Shown here piece after piece: positions 15,962 to 24,024 of a DNA stretch of 64,000 bases. The translations under genes were made by a program, and so were the position numbers. The notes below the pieces were generated by a model. That model searched no databases, was not told where the DNA came from, and saw only the letters and a program-made list of their open reading frames with translations. Source of the stretch: a virus. The stretch lies in IMG/VR virus record IMGVR_UViG_3300033146_003479, positions 1 to 64,000 of that record, one strand, 5' to 3'. Each line of letters begins with the position of its first letter. Positions within the stretch are counted from its first letter, which is position 1.

Positions 15962-16462
15962 TTACTTCGTTGAGATTCTATTATTCCATAAATCGATGAG
16001 TTCTCGTTTACAGTCGAATGTCCAGCCTGCACCATGCTCTAAATAGCATCCTTTTCGAGAGCAGTTCATATCATATGTCATATAATTGGGACGAGAGATT
16101 GACTGAGTTTCGACTTCATGCTCAAATATTTCAACCTTCGATTGACAAAATGGACAAGGTTTTATTATCGGATCTGGATATTTGAATTTTTTACCAATGG
16201 ATACTAGCAAAGGACGTTCTATATCGGTGATATCATCATCTTTAATGAAACATATTCCTTCCTTTGGGAATAACGTAATGAACTCCATAACTATTCGATC
16301 TTCTTCATTCATATATTGTTCAGTAAAATACATTTTTTCAGGCGACACTTTGATTGTATGTGAATCGTCAAACTCATCAAATTCGTATTCGCAATACAGT
16401 TCGGGAATTAATTCAGTTAAGTTCATTATTTGATACATTAGATGCTCAATAGATGTTCTCAT
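15962..16462 (-). CDS. Lar-like zinc-ribbon protein
   Basis: 166 residues. The C-terminal third matches the Lar (restriction alleviation) family pattern: K-P-C-P-F-C near residue 103, then C-S-R-K-G-C near 138 and a final W-N-N-R. In E. coli prophage Rac, Lar dampens type I restriction; most phage members are only assigned by this motif. The N-terminal 95 residues are acidic and unrecognised, longer than typical Lar. The start codon overlaps the stop of the upstream 141-residue gene (ATGA), so the two are coupled. Confidence 0.65.
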   Translation of the reverse strand: MRTSIEHLMYQIMNLTELIPELYCEYEFDEFDDSHTIKVSPEKMYFTEQYMNEEDRIVMEFITLFPKEGICFIKDDDITDIERPLLVSIGKKFKYPDPIIKPCPFCQSKVEIFEHEVETQSISRPNYMTYDMNCSRKGCYLEHGAGWTFDCKRELIDLWNNRISTK

Positions 16463-16884
16463 GATGTTTCCTTCAGAATCTTTTCTAACTCATGTGTTTT
16501 TTTACCCATAAAGTACTTTCGTTGTAATGCTGTATAATCAGTCTCTAATCTTCGAATCAAACTCACTCGATCAAGTCTATGCCAAGAATTATTATCATCA
16601 TTCTGAATGTATTCTGGAGACAAATATCGAATTATTTCTTCTCCATCTGTGTTAATAAATGGCTTAACATGTGCTAACAGTCGAGATGATGTATCCGTTC
16701 TAAATACTAATTGAATTTGAGGACATTTATCTTCAGAAAGAATAATTTTAAATCCTTGATTCTCAATTAATTTTAATATTTCTACATGAAAGGTCTCGCT
16801 TTGCAACTCAAGATCGGCTATATCTTTTCTTTTTTTAATGATTCGTTCGATCTCAGTTTTATTAATTTCTTCTCTATTGATCAT
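16459..16884 (-). CDS. Hypothetical protein
   Basis: 141 residues, unrecognised. Charged helical N-terminus (Lys/Glu-rich, about residues 1-50) and a C-terminal basic segment; no membrane or metal site. AGGAG lies 8 nt before ATG 16884. It is coupled to the Lar-like gene by an ATGA overlap and driven by the promoter at 17001-17029 through a leader of about 110 nt. Confidence 0.7.
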   Translation of the reverse strand: MINREEINKTEIERIIKKRKDIADLELQSETFHVEILKLIENQGFKIILSEDKCPQIQLVFRTDTSSRLLAHVKPFINTDGEEIIRYLSPEYIQNDDNNSWHRLDRVSLIRRLETDYTALQRKYFMGKKTHELEKILKETS

Positions 16885-17000
16885 TATCTTCTCCTATTGT
16901 TATCATATAATTCCGTTCTCGGAACAGCACGAATGGCTCTAAAAGCATTTTATTCATCTTTAATTAAACTTTTCCAATCAAATATACTCATCATCTAAGC

Positions 17001-17029
17001 AATATAACACATTGATAGTTCTAAGTCAA
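17001..17029 (-). promoter_or_regulatory. sigma70-like promoter
   Basis: TTGACT (17024-17029), 17-bp spacer, TATATT (17001-17006) on the minus strand. It overlaps the stop of the 59-residue gene and leads into the 141-residue and Lar-like genes. Confidence 0.65.
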
Positions 17030-17205
17030 ATTTTATTTTTTTCGATCTCATCCATCAATTCTGCAACAGCATCTTTCATTTCACGATGAGACTCTTCGAA
17101 TATATCATTAATAGCAGAATCAACTTCTACTCCACATGATTTCCAACTATATAGTGATAATAGTTCATATTGAGTTAAGTGTGAAATCTTAAAATCATCT
17201 GTCAT
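17026..17205 (-). CDS. Small hypothetical acidic protein
   Basis: 59 residues from ATG 17205 (GGAG 7 nt upstream; the longer frame starts at TTG). Unrecognised, Glu/Asp-rich and helical, ending E-I-E-K-N-K-I. Its start overlaps the stop of the membrane-protein gene by the ATGA arrangement. Confidence 0.6.
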   Translation of the reverse strand: MTDDFKISHLTQYELLSLYSWKSCGVEVDSAINDIFEESHREMKDAVAELMDEIEKNKI

Positions 17206-17522
17206 TTGTTTCTCCAATGTATATTATGAAATAAAATCGCGGTTCTAATTTTATCAAATTTAAATTTGGATTCAAACATCAATTGAGGTATATTCAGATA
17301 AGTCAAATATGATAACAAGCCTAACTCAAGAATTAATGATAGTGTGTTTGTTGTATAAATTCCATTTAATATGATAATAATACGTTGAAAAAATAACGAT
17401 CTAATAAAATAGAAAAATTTTTCCAAAAAATCGTCGGATGATTTTAAAAATCGATGAAGATTAATGGTTAAAACGATAGTTGATGCGAACATCAACACAA
17501 TGAAAATGCTTGACAAGATCAT
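17202..17522 (-). CDS. Small membrane protein
   Basis: 106 residues. An N-terminal hydrophobic helix (about residues 3-22) is followed by a Phe-rich amphipathic region (about 35-52) and a second hydrophobic stretch (about 60-78). Likely an inner-membrane protein; function unknown. AGGAA precedes ATG 17522, and a sigma70-like promoter lies 34 nt upstream. Confidence 0.65.
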   Translation of the reverse strand: MILSSIFIVLMFASTIVLTINLHRFLKSSDDFLEKFFYFIRSLFFQRIIIILNGIYTTNTLSLILELGLLSYLTYLNIPQLMFESKFKFDKIRTAILFHNIHWRNK

Positions 17523-17555
17523 AATTTAAGTTCCTCGCTCAAAAGTTTATATTAT

Positions 17556-17584
17556 AATATATCTCATATAATGATTTTTAGCAA
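17556..17584 (-). promoter_or_regulatory. sigma70-like promoter
   Basis: TTGCTA (17579-17584), 17-bp spacer, TATATT (17556-17561), minus strand; an alternative TATAAT lies 5 nt further on. Drives the small membrane protein. Confidence 0.5.
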
Positions 17585-17600
17585 AGAAAAATTTACCTGT

Positions 17601-17789
17601 TTACTTTTTTTGGAATTGGCAAATGAATGGTTTTTTTATATAACGCAGAATCATTAGGTAGAGTGATTTCTGAATAGATGGTTGAGCATTTCTTTTTTTA
17701 CATCGAGAACATATCACTTGGAATTTATGCTTTTTTACTGTAGTATTCATCGGATGACCACATTGCGTACACGGAACTCGTATTCCCAT
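17601..17789 (-). CDS. Small zinc-ribbon protein with basic tail
   Basis: 62 residues from ATG 17789, which overlaps the stop of the upstream gene (TGATG). Two knuckles, C-T-Q-C near residue 7 and C-S-R-C near 32, form a zinc ribbon; the rest is Lys/Arg-rich with a hydrophobic patch. Probable nucleic-acid binding, function unknown. Confidence 0.6.
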   Translation of the reverse strand: MGIRVPCTQCGHPMNTTVKKHKFQVICSRCKKRNAQPSIQKSLYLMILRYIKKPFICQFQKK

Positions 17790-18292
17790 CACACACTCTC
17801 CTTTAAATTATGAATAGATATAATATCTAATAGTTTTGAATCAATGATTTCTTCACTGTTTAAATTAAATGATGTCATAGCACTCATTAAATTATTTTGT
17901 TGCAAATAGAGTAAGAGGGCTTCTGTAATCGACTGTTTCAGTTTTAGATTGGAATGTCGCTTCTTAGTGATAGTTTCAATCAATGCTTCTTTAATTTTAG
18001 GATCAATATAATCTAAATCAACTATAATTGCCATATCAACTTTTTTTGAAATTGCATAGTAGTTATTTAATTCAAGAAGAATAACGGAAAGATAATGTCC
18101 ATCATTACAGAAGATTTGAGATTCTAATTCGCTTTTCGAAACTTTGAGAGTTTTCTTAATTCCTTTAGCACTTTTAACTTTCCTTGTTTTTTCAAGTTCA
18201 GCATTTTGTTTTTTCACTTGAATATGTTCTGCGGTTAATTTAAGATTTTTTAGATTCTTAAATATATCTCGTTTCATTTTAAAATCGTTCAT
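17789..18292 (-). CDS. Hypothetical protein following gene 4
   Basis: 167 residues, unrecognised. The first 60 residues are strongly basic and helical; the C-terminal 100 are Leu/Ile-rich helices. Start ATG 18292 overlaps the stop of the gp4-like gene (ATGA), so it is co-translated with a head gene. A virion or assembly role is possible from context only. Confidence 0.7.
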   Translation of the reverse strand: MNDFKMKRDIFKNLKNLKLTAEHIQVKKQNAELEKTRKVKSAKGIKKTLKVSKSELESQIFCNDGHYLSVILLELNNYYAISKKVDMAIIVDLDYIDPKIKEALIETITKKRHSNLKLKQSITEALLLYLQQNNLMSAMTSFNLNSEEIIDSKLLDIISIHNLKESV

Positions 18293-18741
18293 CGTAATGC
18301 ATTTAAATGTTTTTCAGTCATAATAATGAATTTCATATCATGCTTTTTTGCAAATTGTTCTGCGGCTTGCCATTTTGCTTGATTGATGATGAACGCTTTC
18401 ACTTTAGTTTTATATGACTTGGACGTTCTTTTCTTAGGCGGTTTAGGGGGAACAGTTTGATCTGAAGGCTTTATCTCAATTAGAGCATTTTTGATTTGAC
18501 CATGTTTATCTTTATATTTTATTAATAAGTCCATGTAGTACTTGTGAATGCGATTATCTAATGGAGATAAATATGGAATAATAACTTCCTCTGAACACCA
18601 ATATAGAATGTCTGGATTCATATCTACCCATTTAAATGCTAATAATTCATAACTACTTCTATAAACTATTGCTTGAGCGTTTCCAATATACTTTTCTGTA
18701 TTTTTGGGATAATATTCTCCCTGTTGCCATTTACCTTTCAT
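18289..18741 (-). CDS. 4: Head completion protein, T4 gp4-like
   Basis: 150 residues, equal to T4 gp4 (150). The family adds to DNA-filled heads before tail joining and has a TnsA/PD-(D/E)XK-like fold. Visible signature: G-x-Y-x-P-K-N-x-x-K-Y-I-G near residue 8, Y-R-S-S-Y-E-L near 28, F-K-W-V-D near 37, Y-W-x-S-E-E-V-I-I-P-Y near 48, Y-Y-M-D-L near 69, I-E-I-K-P near 86 and A-K-W-A-A-A-x-x-F-A near 120. It sits downstream of the hub and spike genes, as gene 4 lies near 53 and 5 in T4. Confidence 0.92.
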   Translation of the reverse strand: MKGKWQQGEYYPKNTEKYIGNAQAIVYRSSYELLAFKWVDMNPDILYWCSEEVIIPYLSPLDNRIHKYYMDLLIKYKDKHGQIKNALIEIKPSDQTVPPKPPKKRTSKSYKTKVKAFIINQAKWQAAEQFAKKHDMKFIIMTEKHLNALR

Positions 18742-18742
18742 T

Positions 18743-19213
18743 TTATTTACCTTTTGTTAAATATGATTGTGCAATAAATGTAGAGATTGCGGCACTGAAT
18801 TCTGGGACAACTTCTTTTATTGCTGATTGAATGCTGGATGTCCAAGTAGGACATATAAACGGAGGAGTAGAACCTATTGGATTTCCACCAGGAGTTGGCA
18901 CATTATATTGAGTCATCGCTAAAGTCTGACTAGTTGTGAATAAATTCTCAATAGTCAATATCAATACTCCAAAATTATCGGTTAATGATTGTTGTATTTG
19001 TTTTTGTTCTTCTGTAGTTAATGTATTTGCCCAATTACTAATGAACATTTTTATTTTACCTGCATATGGAGCATTTGGAGACATATGAATTGCTCCAGTT
19101 GGAATTGATATTTGAGCAACTTCTTGATTCAAATATTCTGAAATTTTATCTATACTTTTACGTCCAAGAGTTTGAATAGTTGTGGATCTCATAAAATCAG
19201 TAATTTTCTTCAT
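18743..19213 (-). CDS. Hypothetical protein between spike and gp4 genes
   Basis: 156 residues, unrecognised. It has an Ala/Ser/Thr-rich composition with a central P-T-P-G-G-N-P-I-G loop and two cysteine-free hydrophobic helices; the N-terminal P-T-G-A-I-H-M-S pattern resembles small structural proteins. Start ATG 19213 overlaps the gp5-like stop (TAATG). Likely virion or assembly protein by position. Confidence 0.65.
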   Translation of the reverse strand: MKKITDFMRSTTIQTLGRKSIDKISEYLNQEVAQISIPTGAIHMSPNAPYAGKIKMFISNWANTLTTEEQKQIQQSLTDNFGVLILTIENLFTTSQTLAMTQYNVPTPGGNPIGSTPPFICPTWTSSIQSAIKEVVPEFSAAISTFIAQSYLTKGK

Positions 19214-19971
19214 TATTGATCCATATTATCTGGAATTTGTAATTTTGGAGATTCTGTTTGTGGTCGTAATATGGCAGAAATTGATGATATAGTTGGAGCA
19301 ATCCCTGGACCAGTCGGATAACCTAAATTACCATTATGAACATGAGTTTCTATTGCTTTCTCAATACTTTCCATCCATTTACTCAAAAAATTAAAATTCA
19401 CCGCAGATGAGAGTGCTGAGTTTCCCACCTTAACTGTCCCTCCTGCATCAGAAAATATCGTAATATTACCATCAGACTCTAATTTGATATTAACTTTTGC
19501 TGAACCATTAGTTAGTTGAACTGTATCACGATTTAACTCCACTTTATTTTGCCATGTGTCCGTTTTCTCATAATGATCATTATCAACAATAGTTACATTA
19601 TCCCATCTATCTTTAATGACTTTATTTCTTATAACTTTATCGTTCGCTAAACTTTCTGTAATACTATTGGGTTGTTTAAATGTTGAATTTTTATCTTTCT
19701 CAGTTCTAATTATAGCAAAGTAATGTGGTAATTGTTTCAAGGCATCTTCAAAGAATATCCAAACCCAATTGCCAATACTAGGAGTGTCCATATATCCTTT
19801 ATCTCCGCCAACATCTCCAACAGTTATCGGAATACATGGTTCAGCCCATGGTAAACAATTAATTGGAAGTTCGTCAATTTCTTGAGAATGAACTCCTAAA
19901 ATTCGCACTCTTAATCGCTGAAGTTTTTTTGGGTCAGCATCATCTTCAACATACGCTCTATAAAATTCCAT
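19213..19971 (-). CDS. 5: Baseplate spike protein, gp5/gpV-like without lysozyme
   Basis: 252 residues. The N-terminal OB-fold domain (about residues 1-95) has D-P-x-x-L-x-R-L-R-V-R-I-L-G-V-H and L-P-W-A-E-P; then Y-M-D-T-P-x-x-G-N-W-V-W-I-F-F-E. A C-terminal repetitive beta segment (about 115-190) would form the spike prism or helix. T4 gp5 has a lysozyme domain between these parts; here there is none, as in many other myoviruses. The call rests on the OB-fold pattern and on the adjacent hub and gp53 genes. Confidence 0.85.
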   Translation of the reverse strand: MEFYRAYVEDDADPKKLQRLRVRILGVHSQEIDELPINCLPWAEPCIPITVGDVGGDKGYMDTPSIGNWVWIFFEDALKQLPHYFAIIRTEKDKNSTFKQPNSITESLANDKVIRNKVIKDRWDNVTIVDNDHYEKTDTWQNKVELNRDTVQLTNGSAKVNIKLESDGNITIFSDAGGTVKVGNSALSSAVNFNFLSKWMESIEKAIETHVHNGNLGYPTGPGIAPTISSISAILRPQTESPKLQIPDNMDQ

Positions 19972-21294
19972 CTAATTCTCCGTTAAAACATTTATGTTTT
20001 TTTTAGTCTTTAATAATGATTCTTTATTAAAGGTATCATTCATGAAAGATTCATATGAAGTTTTGACTACCTTATATTCACACACACAAGATGTTACTCC
20101 CATCTGTTTAGTTTCACTAGTAGCAGACCAACGAAAGTCAATTTCCATAACAGACCAATTTCCAGTAAGAGCATTGTTATATTCTTCTCCATTCAATTGA
20201 ATCGGCATAAAAAATACATCTCCAACATCTAACATTAAATTTCCTGCCATTGTAAATTCAAAAATATTATTCTTAAACATATTACTATATATATCATATC
20301 GAAATTCATTGACCAAATCTGGGCTATAAGATATGATATCATAAAACGAATTTGGAGCATCTTTTAATATGAGTTCAGTATTATATATTCCATATTTTCC
20401 AGTTGTATATACACTATCTAGTCGTTTCTTATCCAATTTAGTTTCAAACTTCTTCATCTTTTTTGATTTACGATCGAAATATGCATGAGTTGACCCTAAT
20501 TCTCCTGACTTTAAACTTCTAAGAACATCTATTCCAGTTAAACTATCCTCTTTTTCAATCTTCGTCAAGAAAACATCCGATTTTTGTCCACCTTTACTTC
20601 GTTCAATTGCTATAACTGGTTCTTGTTTCATAATTTCCGAAAAAGGAATGAATGAATATCCCTTTCTATTTTGAAAAAACACATAAAAATCACTTAATTC
20701 ACCTTCACTTTCTTTTTTTAATTCATCAATCAACTCTTTTGGATGTAAATTTGGTGAGATGAAATTTTCTCTCTTACTTTTAGTTGGAATAATTGTTATT
20801 TTTTTAGGATCTATTCCTAATTCAGTTTTCATTATATCTTCGACTATATCAGATTGTCTTTTATTACCTAACCATCCTCTTCTAATAGTAGTTTGATTGC
20901 TCTTTAACTGGGCTGGCGAACAAAAGTATATTTCAAATCTATTCTTATTTGCATCCAGTTTAATATCTTTTTTATCTATTATTTTATATCCATAAAAAAC
21001 AAATTCATCCTTATATGTTTCTTCAATTCCATCCTTTGTGTTTTTTGTACTCATACTTATACTTATGAATTCTCCTCCACTTAAAATGAATTTATTGAAA
21101 AATGAACCATCAATATCATTCCACAAAAATGAACCATATGCTAACTTATTTAGCGTGAATGTGAGATGAAAGTTTATCATTTCAGGAGTAAACCTAAAAT
21201 ATTCCTTTCGACTATCATCAAAGAAAACTACCACATCAATAGTAAAACGTTGCTTTAATGATTGCTCTTTAATGTTTGTAAGATTACGTTTCAT
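19972..21294 (-). CDS. 27: Baseplate hub protein, gp27/gpD-like
   Basis: 440 residues (T4 gp27 391). Predicted trimeric hub that joins the tube to the spike. N-terminal beta-rich domain with F-x-L-x-K-L-A-Y-G-S-F-L-W near residue 48, a middle helical domain with S-D-I-V-E-D-I-M near 150, and a C-terminal domain with L-M-L-D-V-G-D-V-F-F near 365, as in the late-control-D fold. Its position between gp53 and gp5 genes is the main support. It abuts the spike gene directly. Confidence 0.75.
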   Translation of the reverse strand: MKRNLTNIKEQSLKQRFTIDVVVFFDDSRKEYFRFTPEMINFHLTFTLNKLAYGSFLWNDIDGSFFNKFILSGGEFISISMSTKNTKDGIEETYKDEFVFYGYKIIDKKDIKLDANKNRFEIYFCSPAQLKSNQTTIRRGWLGNKRQSDIVEDIMKTELGIDPKKITIIPTKSKRENFISPNLHPKELIDELKKESEGELSDFYVFFQNRKGYSFIPFSEIMKQEPVIAIERSKGGQKSDVFLTKIEKEDSLTGIDVLRSLKSGELGSTHAYFDRKSKKMKKFETKLDKKRLDSVYTTGKYGIYNTELILKDAPNSFYDIISYSPDLVNEFRYDIYSNMFKNNIFEFTMAGNLMLDVGDVFFMPIQLNGEEYNNALTGNWSVMEIDFRWSATSETKQMGVTSCVCEYKVVKTSYESFMNDTFNKESLLKTKKNINVLTEN

Positions 21295-21296
21295 TA

Positions 21297-21806
21297 TTAT
21301 TCTCTTTCAAATTCAGATGTTATATTTAAAAATCCACTATGCATTTTACCAATTATCTTTTTTGGAGGTAAATAAATTCGACGTTTAGCATCATTCTCAA
21401 TTTCCAATTGAGTAAATACTCTACCTATCATCCCATCTACAATTGGATCCAACATATCTTTAGGATCATCAGGAGTATACTCTGTCTGCTCTTGTATTTC
21501 CCAGTAATCTTCTGTAACATACTTGATTGCAAAGTTTAATATCTCTTCGTTTGTAATTGGCCAATCATAAAATGGATCCTCTCTGGAATTTAGCATCAGT
21601 ATTAGATACCAATAATCATATGAATCATAGAAATAAAACGACACATCTTCTGGAGTATCACCATCCTTAATGATATATGATTCATACACATTCAAGTTTT
21701 GACGATAGGTTTGAAAATAAAAACTTGTCTTATGATATAAATCTCTAATCATTATAGGATTCTTGCTATCAATATCATACACAAACGTTGGATAATTCTT
21801 AAACAT
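21297..21806 (-). CDS. 53: Baseplate wedge protein, T4 gp53-like
   Basis: 169 residues (T4 196). It joins wedges around the hub. Signature: I-x-x-G-D-T-P-E-x-V-S-x-x-F-Y-x-S near residue 48, Y-W-Y-L-I-L-M-L-N near 65 and D-P-F-Y-D-W-P near 77, matching T4's Y-W-V-L-L-M-C-N and D-P-Y-Y-G-W. The C-terminal part is shorter. Located between gp48/54-like and hub genes. Confidence 0.9.
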   Translation of the reverse strand: MFKNYPTFVYDIDSKNPIMIRDLYHKTSFYFQTYRQNLNVYESYIIKDGDTPEDVSFYFYDSYDYWYLILMLNSREDPFYDWPITNEEILNFAIKYVTEDYWEIQEQTEYTPDDPKDMLDPIVDGMIGRVFTQLEIENDAKRRIYLPPKKIIGKMHSGFLNITSEFERE

Positions 21807-21817
21807 AATGTCTCCTA

Positions 21818-23251
21818 TTACACATATGGATTTTCAAATAAACTTTTTCCTGTTTCCAATTCATTTTTCATCATAGTGATTTCCAATGTTGCTCCTATTG
21901 GAACTCCATCTTCATTTAACATAACTGAGTCTTCATTGAAATCATATTTAACATTAAATTCCATTAAATAATACTCTCGCAAAGGCATTATTTCAGTTGT
22001 ATCATATGTTATTTTTGATTCGGCAGTGTTCATAAATGAACTCATCGCTCTCATTGTAATAATTGGAGGCATATGAAAAAATAAATCTTTATCTTCAAAT
22101 GTTGGCACAGAAAGTGATGAGAAAAATGAAATTATATAAGTTATGTGTCGATGCTCTTCAGGCGTTCTTGGAATAAGTGTCCATTGAAGAGTTTTAGTCT
22201 CTAGATCTGGACTCTTCAATCTAGGCTTTTTGAATTCTCGCATCGTTTGACCTGAAGCCTTCTTATATGTATCCATTGCTGTGCCGACCATACCTTTCAT
22301 CTTAAATGCATCTTCTGAAAATCCTTTCATGAGATTTGTAAATATATTCGTTGTAACGTTTGCTGTATTTTGAATTCCTGAATTTCTTTTAATTTCCAAT
22401 CTATTCATTGGCAAATAAATATTAGCCGTTAACCCGGCTTGACCGTCAAATTGACTTTGAGGATTAATACTTGCAACTTTTTTCAATGCATCTCCAACTA
22501 AAGTTAAAATATCTTCCAAAATAACCTTTGCTGATTGTTGAGTTATTTTTGAACTTGTAGCCTTTTTCATTATCTTTTTCTGAGTTTCAGTAAACGATTC
22601 ACCCAAACTGCCTAATTTAGCAGAAACATTCTTAACTACGTTATTAAATAAATTTTTATATCCATCTTTTGCTATATCTTCAGTTAATTCTTTTAGTCCT
22701 TGATGAATGATATTTATGATAGTATTTTTAAATTGAGGATAATACTTGATCTGAAACACATATGCTCCATATTTTTCAAGATCAGATAATTGATGTACGC
22801 TATGAACTCCTTCTCTCTCACTCATCTTATCGAAAGTGTGGGGATACCATAAATGTAATTCTTTATCTGAATTTGCCGTCGAGTAATTAAAGTACCACTC
22901 TCTATTGGTGCTATTTATATCAGCATTAGAACTTAATTTATTTTCTGAATCTCGTAAATTATTCAAAATATTCGAATATGAAAACTCATTTTGTTTAATA
23001 TCATAACTGATTTCCATTCCCTTGAGTATTTCTGAACTTCTAGTAATATCTTCTCCTGCAATGGAAGCCTTATATTTAGTGTTCATCATCTCTTGATTTG
23101 TCATAAAAGTATTATAATCCTTTACTTCAGAACTACTACTAGCCCGCTCTAAGGCTCGTTCATCTGCTTCTTTTTTTATATCAACTCGCTTCTTTTGAAT
23201 TTCTTTTTGCATTTCTTTTTGGTTAGCAAATGCACTTTTCTCTTCGCTCAT
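21818..23251 (-). CDS. Baseplate tube cap / tube initiator, gp48/gp54-like
   Basis: 477 residues (T4 gp48 364, gp54 320). Residues 1-60 are charged coiled coil. The C-terminal third has W-T-L-I-P-R-T-P-E-E near 365, H-M-P-P-I-I near 400, M-R-E-F- and M-P-L-R-E-Y-Y-L near 435, and a last beta strand pair, the pattern of gp48/gp54, which share the tail-tube fold. It should sit between hub and tube. Which of the two T4 proteins it replaces cannot be told. Confidence 0.7.
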   Translation of the reverse strand: MSEEKSAFANQKEMQKEIQKKRVDIKKEADERALERASSSSEVKDYNTFMTNQEMMNTKYKASIAGEDITRSSEILKGMEISYDIKQNEFSYSNILNNLRDSENKLSSNADINSTNREWYFNYSTANSDKELHLWYPHTFDKMSEREGVHSVHQLSDLEKYGAYVFQIKYYPQFKNTIINIIHQGLKELTEDIAKDGYKNLFNNVVKNVSAKLGSLGESFTETQKKIMKKATSSKITQQSAKVILEDILTLVGDALKKVASINPQSQFDGQAGLTANIYLPMNRLEIKRNSGIQNTANVTTNIFTNLMKGFSEDAFKMKGMVGTAMDTYKKASGQTMREFKKPRLKSPDLETKTLQWTLIPRTPEEHRHITYIISFFSSLSVPTFEDKDLFFHMPPIITMRAMSSFMNTAESKITYDTTEIMPLREYYLMEFNVKYDFNEDSVMLNEDGVPIGATLEITMMKNELETGKSLFENPYV

Positions 23252-23266
23252 GTTTTTTGACTCCTC

Positions 23267-24016
23267 TTATACTAAATAGTAATCATATTGAGCGATATTT
23301 TTAATATCATCTTCAATATGTTGTCCGATAGAATTAATTAAATTCACACGATCAATAATTTCAATTTCTTCGATTTCAGCATCATCAGTTTCAACTTCCT
23401 CGAAATGCCCATGAATCACTAAAATTAAATTATCAGAACGTCTCTCAAATCGCAAAATTGAAGTTTCAAATGGATGAATTGTTACTCCATTTAATGAAAT
23501 TAATCCTTTATTTGCTATCGGAAATTCAGGATCAGTTTTATCTAACATTGTTGCTTGATAAAGATATTGCTCATCTTCGGCAAAATACCCTAAATATTTT
23601 ACAGCATCGACTCCTTCGGAATAAATTGAGTTCCCATTTATATCATGGAAATGTAAAATATCAAATTTAAAATCATCTTCATCAGGATCAGGATTCAACA
23701 AAACTAACTCCGTGGTGACAATAAAGTACTTGTGAAGATGTTTCTCTAATAATTCTATTTTCTTAAACATCGTTGGGAAAATGAAATCTCTAGTTATGGG
23801 GTTAAAAACTCCATAACTAGATCCCTGTCGAACTAAAATATAAGGTCGACGTTGAAAAACACTTCCTCCTAACCCGATGAGTTCCACTGAATCATAAATA
23901 AATCCTGATGTAAATTCTTGCTCTCCTTCGTCATTAAATAATTTAATGCAATATAACTCATCTTTACACAAGAAACGAATATTTTTCTTTACATTTCCAA
24001 TATTGTTAAAATTCAT
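23267..24016 (-). CDS. WG-repeat-like beta protein of the baseplate region
   Basis: 249 residues. It shows short repeats resembling WG repeats (for example Y-G-V-F-N-P near residue 67 followed by F-I-F-P-x-M-F), predicted all-beta. No known T4 counterpart. Located between the giant structural gene and the tube-cap gene, so a virion protein is likely. Acidic C-terminus (E-E-V-E-T-D-D-A-E-I-E-E-I-E). Confidence 0.65.
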   Translation of the reverse strand: MNFNNIGNVKKNIRFLCKDELYCIKLFNDEGEQEFTSGFIYDSVELIGLGGSVFQRRPYILVRQGSSYGVFNPITRDFIFPTMFKKIELLEKHLHKYFIVTTELVLLNPDPDEDDFKFDILHFHDINGNSIYSEGVDAVKYLGYFAEDEQYLYQATMLDKTDPEFPIANKGLISLNGVTIHPFETSILRFERRSDNLILVIHGHFEEVETDDAEIEEIEIIDRVNLINSIGQHIEDDIKNIAQYDYYLV

Positions 24017-24024
24017 AATTACTC

